A DNA stretch of 7,983 bases. Origin: Oscillospiraceae bacterium. GTDB lineage: Bacteria; Bacillota; Clostridia; Oscillospirales; UBA929. The stretch spans positions 1-7,983 of the forward strand of contig JAISVY010000077.1 of the NCBI GenBank assembly GCA_031271325.1. Reading direction: 5' to 3'. A program made the position numbers and the translations under genes. The notes beneath the pieces are model-generated. The model was given only the letters and a program-made list of their open reading frames with translations, ran no database searches and was not told where the DNA came from. This document shows, in pieces, positions 1 through 4,762 of the stretch. The first letter of the stretch is position 1, and every line of letters begins with the position of its first letter.

Positions 1-148
1 CCGAGAATGTTCACGGCGCGTCAAGGATGCCGCGCCCTACACAGGATGTTGAAATCAGCGTCGCGCCCTACGCGTCCTAATTGTCCATTGTACATTGCCA
101 TAAGCGCTCGTTCGCCTTATAGGCGAACACGCAATTTTCAACACTTCG
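1..148 (-). repeat. Composite intergenic repeat, copy L (may continue left of the window)
   Basis: The reverse complement of this stretch matches 3316-3456. The first 60 bases differ at only 4 positions, and the outer end (ATTTTCAACACTTCG against ATTTTCAGCACTTCG) is also shared. Read on the minus strand it holds the TTGAAAAT end, a hairpin, a degenerate CAATG/CAATT short repeat and GTAGGGCG modules. One GTAGGG stem-loop is intact (arms 15-20 and 31-36). A second, at 62-71, keeps only its header half because of a 14-base deletion relative to the other copy. A perfect 8-bp hairpin (110-117 with 121-128, loop TAT) is specific to this copy. No coding potential is seen. The copy starts 39 bases beyond the GH3 stop codon. 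Homology between the copies is directly visible; the true left end is unknown. Confidence 0.85.
110..128. other. Hairpin downstream of the GH3 gene, possible transcript 3' end
   Basis: GTTCGCCT and AGGCGAAC form a perfect 8-bp stem with a 3-base loop. It lies about 60 bases past the GH3 stop codon on the minus strand. No U-tract follows it in that direction, so it is not a canonical intrinsic terminator. It could protect or end the metY-GH3 transcript, or simply be an insertion in this repeat copy, since the other copy lacks it. Confidence 0.4.
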
Positions 149-187
149 TCTAAAACAACTGAATCACCCTTGACATCGGCGGCTTCT

Positions 188-1513
188 TTACCCCAAAAAC
201 TCCCGTATCATCGCGTTGACCTCTGCCGGCGTCGGCACATCCTCCGGCGGTTCCGCGTACAACGCCTTCAGCTTGAGCAGACGCGTCACGCTTTCGTCCA
301 GCCGCGGCTCGGAGAGTCGCCCGCTGTCTATGGCGGCGAGCAGCGCGTCGCGCGCCTCGAGCAGCGCGTCCGCCCCGTGACAGACCAGCAGCAGGTCGCA
401 TCCCGCTTCGGCGGCCAGCACGGCGGCTTCCCCGATGTCGTATGAGCCGGTGACGGCTGCCATCGTCAGGTCGTCGGTGCAAACCACGCCGCGAAACCCC
501 ATCTCCTCCCGCAGCAAACCGTTGACCACGCGGGGGGACAGGGAGCACGGCAAACCGTCGTCCACGGCTTCCAGAAGGATATGCCCCACCATCACGGCGG
601 GCGCGCCCGCGTCGATCGCCGCTTGAAACGGGAGCAGTTCCCTCTCCCAAAGCTGATCAACGGTTTTTGTGACGACCGGCAGCTCGGTATGGGAATCGGC
701 GGCGGTGTCGCCGTGCCCGGGGAAGTGCTTTATCACAGGGGCGACGCCCGCGCCCGACAATCCGTTCATCACGTGGACCCCGGCGGCTGTGACCTCTTCC
801 CACGCGCTGCCGTAAGCGCGGTCGCCGATCACGGTGTTGCTGGCGTTCGACCGGATATCCAGCACCGGCGCGAAATTGATATTGAATCCGAATGTCAGGC
901 ATTCGGCGGCCAGCACGCCGCCCAGCGCGGCATAATCCGTCCCTTTTTCGCGCAGGGTGAACGCGGCGGGCAGATTTTCCACTTCCGGCGGCATCCGGGA
1001 CACCCGCCCGCCCTCTTCGTCCACGCCGATCAGGAGAGGGATATGCTCCCCGTTCAGTTCCCGCAAAGAAGCGGTCAGCCGCGACAATTGCTCCGCGCTT
1101 TCAACATTCCGGGAGAAGAGGATAACTCCGCCCGCGCCGGTCTCCCGTATCGCCGCAACAGCGTCCGTGCCGGCGGTCAACCCTTCGATTCCGGCCATCA
1201 GCATCTGCGCGGCTTTTTGCTCGATCGTCATCCCTTCCAGCGTCTCAAGAACGGGATCGGGCGGCGGGGCAGGGGAGAGGCCGGGCGACGGATCGGGCGT
1301 CGGAACAGGGGTCGGAGCAGGGGAGAGGCCGGGCGACGGCATCAAAGGCGGAGCGGGAGATAAGACCGAGGGTTCCTGAGCGGTCGGTACAGGCGAAGGT
1401 TCGGCGCACCCCGCGCAGAACAACAGAAAGGCAAGCGCCGAGATCAGCCGCGCCCCTCCGAAAACTCTCCGCGTTGGCTTGAAAACGAAGCTCTTGGGGT
1501 TTCTCGGCATCAT
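188..1513 (-). CDS. NagZ-like family 3 glycoside hydrolase, predicted lipoprotein (beta-N-acetylhexosaminidase)
   Basis: A 441-residue protein predicted to cleave terminal N-acetylglucosamine from muropeptides or other beta-hexosaminides outside the membrane. Residues 1-36 look like a lipoprotein signal: basic KPTRR, a hydrophobic LISALAFLL stretch and Cys36 in FCAGC. Cys at -3 of this lipobox is atypical. A Pro/Ser/Thr linker (about 37-87) precedes the catalytic domain (about 88-430). The NagZ signature KHFPGHGDTAADSH (262-275) supplies the Asp273/His275 acid-base dyad known from Gram-positive NagZ (Bacillus YbbD). TDDLTM places the nucleophile at Asp347. The start at 1513 is chosen because the signal peptide begins there and ATGA overlaps the metY stop by 4 bases, which suggests translational coupling. 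A longer in-frame reading to 1612 would run inside metY and spoil the signal peptide. Family assignment is firm; the natural substrate is inferred. Confidence 0.93.
   Translation of the reverse strand: MMPRNPKSFVFKPTRRVFGGARLISALAFLLFCAGCAEPSPVPTAQEPSVLSPAPPLMPSPGLSPAPTPVPTPDPSPGLSPAPPPDPVLETLEGMTIEQKAAQMLMAGIEGLTAGTDAVAAIRETGAGGVILFSRNVESAEQLSRLTASLRELNGEHIPLLIGVDEEGGRVSRMPPEVENLPAAFTLREKGTDYAALGGVLAAECLTFGFNINFAPVLDIRSNASNTVIGDRAYGSAWEEVTAAGVHVMNGLSGAGVAPVIKHFPGHGDTAADSHTELPVVTKTVDQLWERELLPFQAAIDAGAPAVMVGHILLEAVDDGLPCSLSPRVVNGLLREEMGFRGVVCTDDLTMAAVTGSYDIGEAAVLAAEAGCDLLLVCHGADALLEARDALLAAIDSGRLSEPRLDESVTRLLKLKALYAEPPEDVPTPAEVNAMIREFLG
1269..1339 (-). repeat. 48-bp-spaced direct repeat in the GH3 linker
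   Basis: A 23-base sequence is repeated exactly at 1269-1291 and 1317-1339. It encodes PSPGLSPAP twice (residues 59-67 and 75-83), 16 residues apart. This is a tandem duplication inside the proline-rich linker that holds the hydrolase domain away from the lipid anchor. Such linkers can vary in length by slippage or recombination. Confidence 0.9.
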
Positions 1514-2790
1514 ATTGCCGCCAGAGCCTGTTCCAGATCCGCGAGAATATCGTCGATGTGTTCTGTCCCAATCGAAAGGCGCACCGTACCGGGCAGGATC
1601 CCCGCGTCCCACAGTTCCGCCGCGCTCATTTGCGAATGCGTGGTGGAAGCGGGGTGAATCGCGAGAGACTTAACGTCGGCGACATTGGCCAGCAGCGAGA
1701 ACAGCTCCAGCCGGTCGATAAACGCTTTGGCTTCGTCCGCGCCGCCCTTGATGTCAAAGGTAAAGATCGAGCCAGCGCCGTTCGGGAACAAGCGCGTATA
1801 GAGGGCATGGTCGGCACGCCCCGGCAGCGAAGGATGGCTGACCGCCGCGACCTTCGGGTGCGCCGTCAGGGCTTCGACGGCCTTCAGCGCGTTGGATACA
1901 TGCCGCTCCACACGGAGTGAGAGCGTCTCCAAACCTTGCAGGAACAGGAACGAGTGCAGCGGCGACAACACCGCGCCGGTGTCGCGCATTAAAGTCGTGC
2001 GGATTTTTATGATGTAGGCGAGGTTACCCGCCGCCTCGGTGAATACCGCGCCGTGGTAGGCGGGGCAGGGTTGCGACAACCCGGGGAATTTGCCGCTTTG
2101 CGCCCAGTCGAAAGCGCCGCCGTCCACGATCACGCCGCCGATCGACGTGCCGTGCCCCCCGATAAACTTCGTCGCGGAGTGGACGACGATGTCCGCGCCG
2201 TGCTCCAGCGGACGCAGTAAAAACGGTGTGGCGAAGGTGTTGTCGATGATCAGCGGAACCCCGTGACGGTGCGACGCGCCGGCCAGCGCGTCAATGTCTG
2301 TCACGGTCGAGTTAGGGTTGCCTAACGTCTCGGCGAAGACCGCTTTGGTGTTGGGGCGGAACGCGCTCTCGAGCGCCGCCGCGTCGCCCGCGTCAACAAA
2401 GGTCGTCTCAATGCCGAATTCTTTTAATGTGTGGGCGAAGAGGTTGTATGTGCCGCCGTAAATATGCTTGTCCGAGACGATATGGTCGCCTGCGCGGGCG
2501 ATATTTTGGACGGCATATGTAATCGCCGCCGCGCCGGACGCCGTGGCGAGAGCCGCCGCGCCGCCCTCCAGCGCCGCAATCCGGCGCTCGAACACGTCGC
2601 TGGTCGGGTTCATCAGGCGGGTATAGATGTTGCCGCTCTCGCTGAGCGCGAACCGCCCTTCCGCCTGTGCGGAATTTTCAAAAACATAGGAAGCCGTCTG
2701 GTAGATCGGGACGGCGCGCGCCCCGGTGACGGGGTCGGGAGTCTCCTGCCCCGCGTGGATTTGCAGGGTCTCAAATTTCCGGTTTTTCAT
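1510..2790 (-). CDS. metY: O-acetylhomoserine sulfhydrylase (homocysteine synthase)
   Basis: A 426-residue PLP enzyme of the Cys/Met metabolism family. It makes homocysteine from O-acetyl-L-homoserine and sulfide in the cytoplasm (direct sulfhydrylation branch of methionine synthesis). Visible family features are the N-terminal TLQIHAGQ, the PLP-phosphate contact YTRLMNPT (Tyr56, Arg58), the pyridine-contacting Asp183 in IIDNTFATP, and the PLP-binding Lys208 in HSATKFIGGHGTSIGG. The approximately 426-residue length and the insertion after GGVIVDGG (FDWAQSGKFPGLSQP) fit MetY better than the shorter MetB/MetC enzymes. The start is supported by AAGGAGAG (2798-2805) 7 bases upstream. It is transcribed divergently from the Rrf2 gene and leads a two-gene unit with the GH3 lipoprotein. 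A role in O-acetylserine or methanethiol sulfhydrylation cannot be excluded. Confidence 0.95.
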   Translation of the reverse strand: MKNRKFETLQIHAGQETPDPVTGARAVPIYQTASYVFENSAQAEGRFALSESGNIYTRLMNPTSDVFERRIAALEGGAAALATASGAAAITYAVQNIARAGDHIVSDKHIYGGTYNLFAHTLKEFGIETTFVDAGDAAALESAFRPNTKAVFAETLGNPNSTVTDIDALAGASHRHGVPLIIDNTFATPFLLRPLEHGADIVVHSATKFIGGHGTSIGGVIVDGGAFDWAQSGKFPGLSQPCPAYHGAVFTEAAGNLAYIIKIRTTLMRDTGAVLSPLHSFLFLQGLETLSLRVERHVSNALKAVEALTAHPKVAAVSHPSLPGRADHALYTRLFPNGAGSIFTFDIKGGADEAKAFIDRLELFSLLANVADVKSLAIHPASTTHSQMSAAELWDAGILPGTVRLSIGTEHIDDILADLEQALAAI

Positions 2791-2797
2791 TTGTTTA

Positions 2798-2805
2798 CTC
2801 TCCTT
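2798..2805 (-). promoter_or_regulatory. metY ribosome binding site
   Basis: AAGGAGAG on the minus strand, 7 bases before the metY ATG. It is a near-perfect Shine-Dalgarno sequence and fixes the start at 2790. Confidence 0.85.
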
Positions 2806-2809
2806 ATAC

Positions 2810-2838
2810 TTGAAATACTAGTAAATCTATGGTATACT
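2810..2838 (+). promoter_or_regulatory. Sigma-A promoter of the Rrf2 gene
   Basis: TTGAAA (-35, 2810-2815), a 17-base spacer and TATACT (-10, 2833-2838): 5/6 matches to consensus in each box. Transcription should start near 2845, leaving a leader of about 60 bases. The spacer contains the TACTAGTA dyad, so a bound protein would block polymerase. Confidence 0.75.
2812..2827. promoter_or_regulatory. Candidate Rrf2 operator in the divergent metY-rrf2 region
   Basis: The 16-base sequence GAAATACTAGTAAATC is an inverted repeat (GA..TACTAGTA..TC) with only the two A/A positions per half unmatched. It sits inside the promoter spacer of the Rrf2 gene and just upstream of the metY ribosome binding site. 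This suits autoregulation and control of metY. Its AATACTA half recurs at 4596-4602 by the cysK transcription start. Assignment to the local Rrf2 protein is inference. Confidence 0.45.
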
Positions 2839-2907
2839 TAGGTTATTAAGCTTCTCGAAAAACGGATGGTTTTCAAGGGCAGTAGTTTGATGAGGATGGT
2901 GCGTGGC

Positions 2908-3312
2908 GTGAAAATTTCTACAAAGGGGCGTTACTCGCTGCGGATGCTTCTGGATTTGGCCGAGCACAAGGGGTATGTTCCGTTGAAAGACGTTGCTGAG
3001 CGCCAGGGGATCTCGAAGAAGTACTTGGAGCAGTTGGTCACCCTGCTCGGGCATTCCGGTATCCTGCGGGCAAACCGGGGGTATCAGGGCGGTTATATGC
3101 TGACCAAAGCGCCCGATCAAATCTCGGTTGGGCAGATTCTCCGCCTGACCGAAGGCGGGCTGTGCCCCGTCTCCTGTCTGGAAGACGACCCGAACCAGTG
3201 CGGGCGCAGCGAACACTGTCTGACCCTCCCGGTCTGGAAAGGGCTGCAAACGGTGATCGGCGATTATCTCGACGGCATCACACTGCAATCAATTCTTGAC
3301 GGAGGCTTTTAG
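2908..3312 (+). CDS. Rrf2-family transcriptional regulator, IscR/CymR-like
   Basis: A 134-residue winged-helix regulator. MKISTKGRYSLRML is the typical Rrf2 N-terminus, followed by the helix-turn-helix (about 26-45, VAERQGISKKYLEQLV) and the wing with RGYQGGYML (57-65). The C-terminal half has Cys86, Cys90, Cys98 and Cys104. NQCGRSEHCLTLPVW aligns with the segment of IscR that carries its second and third [2Fe-2S] cysteine ligands, so a redox or Fe-S sensor is likely. Bacillus CymR, a sulfur-metabolism repressor that works with CysK, lacks such a cluster. The neighbours are metY (divergent) and cysK (convergent), which points to control of cysteine/methionine supply. The start is uncertain: GTG at 2908 fits the family, but ATG at 2890 (AAGGG at 2875-2879) or 2896 would add MRMVRG or MVRG. 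A true IscR controlling Fe-S assembly genes elsewhere is the main alternative. Confidence 0.93.
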   Translation: MKISTKGRYSLRMLLDLAEHKGYVPLKDVAERQGISKKYLEQLVTLLGHSGILRANRGYQGGYMLTKAPDQISVGQILRLTEGGLCPVSCLEDDPNQCGRSEHCLTLPVWKGLQTVIGDYLDGITLQSILDGGF

Positions 3313-3343
3313 AGCCGAAGTGCTGAAAATTGCGTGTCCGTCT

Positions 3344-3364
3344 GACAATGGACAATGGACAATT
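3344..3364 (+). repeat. Heptamer array, 3 x GACAAT(G/T)
   Basis: Three head-to-tail 7-base units: GACAATG (3344-3350), GACAATG (3351-3357), GACAATT (3358-3364). The equivalent part of copy L (79-97) is a decayed version with CAATG/CAATT spaced 7 bases apart. Confidence 0.9.
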
Positions 3365-3371
3365 AGCACGC

Positions 3372-3397
3372 GTAGGGCGCGACGACCCCGGCGCGCC
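3372..3397 (+). repeat. GTAGGG stem-loop R1
   Basis: Header GTAGG followed by a GGCGCG (3376-3381) / CGCGCC (3392-3397) stem with 10-base loop ACGACCCCGG. It pairs structurally with the inverted copy at 3528-3553, which has the same loop and a compensatory change in the stem. Confidence 0.85.
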
Positions 3398-3416
3398 GCC
3401 GGTTTCAATATCCTGT

Positions 3417-3442
3417 GTAGGGCGCGGCATCCTTGACGCGCC
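3417..3442 (+). repeat. GTAGGG stem-loop R2
   Basis: Stem GGCGCG (3421-3426) / CGCGCC (3437-3442) with a different 10-base loop, GCATCCTTGA. The same hairpin, unchanged, is at 15-40 on the other strand. Confidence 0.85.
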
Positions 3443-3527
3443 GTGAATATTCTCGGTGTGCGGCATCCCCCGGCGGCATTCGCCCCCACACGCTTCGAAT
3501 CGGCGGGGGCAACGGGGGGGAACCGGC

Positions 3528-3553
3528 GGCGTGCCGGGGTCGTCACGCCCTAC
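3528..3553 (-). repeat. GTAGGG stem-loop R3 with compensatory stem change
   Basis: On the minus strand this reads GTAGG, then GGCGTG-ACGACCCCGG-CACGCC. Compared with R1 the loop is identical. The stem differs by two bases that change a C-G pair to a T-A pair, so pairing is kept. Confidence 0.82.
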
Positions 3554-3562
3554 ATGTCTTAA

Positions 3563-3590
3563 CTGTTATCTGTTCGTTGTTCACTGTTAA
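3563..3590. repeat. Degenerate heptamer array, 4 x NTGTTNN
   Basis: Successive 7-base units CTGTTAT, CTGTTCG, TTGTTCA, CTGTTAA. It has the same period and the same position relative to a GTAGGG hairpin as the GACAATG array at 3344-3364, but a different core sequence. Confidence 0.65.
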
Positions 3591-3642
3591 GGGTTCACGC
3601 TTCGTTTTCAAGCCGGAGCGGATTTTCAACATACCCCCCTAA

Positions 3643-4560
3643 TTACCCGAGCAGCGACAGATACCGTTCGCCGGTGTCCGGCAGCAGCACGACGATGTTC
3701 GCGCCTTCCGCCCGTTCCGCGACCTGCGCCGCTGCCCACACCGCCGCGCCGGAGGATACGCCGGCCAGCAGCCCTTCGGTGCGCGCGAGCTCCCGCATCG
3801 CCAAAAACGCGTCTTCTTCCTTCACCCGAACAATCTCGTCGATCAAACTCACATCTAAGTTGTCCGGCACAAAACCCGCGCCGATACCCTGAATGCCGTG
3901 CGGTCCCGGCGAACCGCCGCTCAGAACGGGCGAGGCGTCCGGCTCCGCCGCGACGACTTTAATAAGCGGGTTCTTCTCCTTCAGGTAGCCGCCAACGCCG
4001 GTGAGTGTACCGCCCGTGCCGGCCCCTGCTACGAACGCGTCGATCCGACCTCCGGTACACTCCCATATTTCGGGGGCGGTTGTTGCCCGGTGCGCCGCCG
4101 GATTCGCGGGATTCGAGAATTGCCCCGGCATAAATGCGCCGGGCGTGGAAGCCGCCAATTCCTCCGCTTTTTCAATCGCGCCCCTCATGCCTTTCGCGCC
4201 TTCTGTCAGCACCAGCTCCGCGCCATAGGCGCAAAGCAGTTTCTTGCGCTCGGCGCTCATGGTTTCCGGCATGGTCAGGATAACGCGGTATCCCTTCGCG
4301 GCGGCGACGGAGGCCAGCCCGATACCGGTATTGCCGCTGGTCGGCTCGACAATCACCGCGCCGGGTTTTAGTTTGCCGCTCCGCTCCGCGTCGTCGATCA
4401 TCGCGAGGGCGATGCGGTCTTTCACGCTCCCCGCGGGGTTGAAGAACTCGAGCTTGGCGATCAGCGTTGCGCCCAACCCGCGCGCTTTGGCATACCGGCT
4501 TAGGGTTAGCATGGGGGTTTTCCCGACCAGCTCCGTTACGCTGCCTGCGATCTGTTGCAT
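3643..4560 (-). CDS. cysK: Cysteine synthase A (O-acetylserine sulfhydrylase)
   Basis: A 305-residue fold-type II PLP enzyme that makes L-cysteine from O-acetylserine and sulfide in the cytoplasm. Visible signatures: LVGKTPML near the N-terminus, PLP Lys47 in NPAGSVKDR, the substrate loop PTSGNTG (73-79), the phosphate-binding GAGTGGTLTG, GIGAGFVP, and the C-terminal PDTGERYLS. Length is normal for CysK, with no CBS-type regulatory domain. The start at 4560 is chosen over an in-frame ATG at 4590 because AAAGGAG (4570-4576) lies 9 bases upstream and MQQIAGSVTELVGKTP is a usual N-terminus. It is monocistronic in this window, divergent from the HD-GYP gene and convergent with the Rrf2 gene. CysK proteins in Firmicutes can also act as CymR partners; whether this one does is inference. 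Confidence 0.96.
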   Translation of the reverse strand: MQQIAGSVTELVGKTPMLTLSRYAKARGLGATLIAKLEFFNPAGSVKDRIALAMIDDAERSGKLKPGAVIVEPTSGNTGIGLASVAAAKGYRVILTMPETMSAERKKLLCAYGAELVLTEGAKGMRGAIEKAEELAASTPGAFMPGQFSNPANPAAHRATTAPEIWECTGGRIDAFVAGAGTGGTLTGVGGYLKEKNPLIKVVAAEPDASPVLSGGSPGPHGIQGIGAGFVPDNLDVSLIDEIVRVKEEDAFLAMRELARTEGLLAGVSSGAAVWAAAQVAERAEGANIVVLLPDTGERYLSLLG

Positions 4561-4605
4561 GGTAACAATCTCCTTTATGGCACAATACATATGGGAATAC
4601 TATGC

Positions 4606-4634
4606 ATTATACACGCGCATCAGATGCCTGTCAA
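4606..4634 (-). promoter_or_regulatory. Perfect consensus sigma-A promoter of cysK
   Basis: On the minus strand: TTGACA (4634-4629), an exact 17-base spacer and TATAAT (4611-4606), i.e. 12/12 consensus bases. Start of transcription is expected near 4599, with a leader of about 39 bases that includes the AAAGGAG site. The leader is too short for a T-box or SAM riboswitch. Confidence 0.92.
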
Positions 4635-4637
4635 GGG

Positions 4638-4663
4638 AAATTTTTAGACGGTCAAAATTTTTA
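4638..4663 (-). promoter_or_regulatory. UP-element-like A/T tracts upstream of the cysK promoter
   Basis: TAAAAATTT occurs twice (4646-4638 and 4663-4655 on the minus strand), 17 bases apart. This is about -39 to -47 and -56 to -64 from the predicted start. The positions suit contact with RNA polymerase alpha subunits. Confidence 0.5.
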
Positions 4664-4701
4664 ACATAAGGTAAACAGAAGCGCCGGCGCTCCAGTTTAG
4701 G

Positions 4702-4730
4702 TTGTGTTGAGACGATATTAATGCTATACT
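4702..4730 (+). promoter_or_regulatory. Probable promoter of the HD-GYP gene
   Basis: TTGTGT (4702-4707, weak -35), a 17-base spacer and TATACT (4725-4730, good -10). Transcription would start near 4737. That rules out the upstream in-frame ATG at 4721 as a start codon for this transcript. A 12-bp perfect palindrome AGCGCCGGCGCT (4680-4691) lies just upstream. Confidence 0.5.
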
Positions 4731-4762
4731 ATAGCCCAAACAAAGCCCGTAAAGGAAGAAGA

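Larger units (their letters stand above)
3316..3456 (+). repeat. Composite intergenic repeat, copy R
   Basis: An inverted match to 1-148, beginning 4 bases after the Rrf2 stop codon. In order: the CGAAGTGCTGAAAATTG end, three perfect 7-base units (GACAATG, GACAATG, GACAATT), then two GTAGGG stem-loops of identical geometry (6-bp stem, 10-base loop) at 3376-3397 and 3421-3442. It is the most complete copy in the window. The family name and genome-wide copy number are unknown. Confidence 0.88.
3525..3632 (-). repeat. Composite intergenic repeat, diverged copy R'
   Basis: Read on the minus strand it repeats the same module order as copy R: a TGTTGAAAAT end (3622-3631), a spacer, a 7-base-period array (3563-3590) and a GTAGGGCGTG stem-loop (3528-3553). 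Sequence identity outside the hairpin and the end is low, so this is architecture-level similarity. It faces copy R, with the hairpin ends pointing toward each other. Confidence 0.6.
3313..3642. other. 330-bp intergenic region built from repeat modules
   Basis: This lies between the converging Rrf2 and cysK genes. It contains no convincing gene. It holds composite repeat copy R (3316-3456), a C/G-rich stretch with 6-base GCCCCC/GGGGGC arms (3482-3487 and 3505-3510), and a third, inverted partial copy (3525-3632). Apparent short reading frames here are low-complexity G+C artefacts. No classical terminator with a U-tract is seen for either gene. Confidence 0.8.

Noticed and set aside
581..1363. 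260-codon open frame on the plus strand opposite the GH3 gene
   Set aside because: It is low-complexity, Arg/Gly-rich and antisense to a clear NagZ-like enzyme, with no supporting start site.
2791..2860. SAM riboswitch or T-box leader for metY
   Set aside because: The whole divergent region before the Rrf2 leader is only about 50-70 bases on the metY side, too short for these structures, and no T-box or SAM motif is visible.
1..3456. Composite transposon carrying GH3-metY-rrf2
   Set aside because: No transposase, no clean terminal inverted-repeat ends with target duplications, and the repeat also occurs as a third partial copy outside the block. The inverted pair is kept as a finding only.
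3344..3590. Short repeats considered as a CRISPR array
   Set aside because: The units are only 7 bases long, contiguous, without spacers, and no cas gene is present.
3591..3630. Terminator for cysK or rrf2 (CGCTTC...GGAGCG followed by GATTTTC)
   Set aside because: The stem is short and imperfect with a long loop and no real U-tract.
4680..4691. Palindrome AGCGCCGGCGCT as an operator of the HD-GYP gene
   Set aside because: A perfect 12-bp G+C palindrome is easily found by chance in this composition, and no second copy was found in the window.
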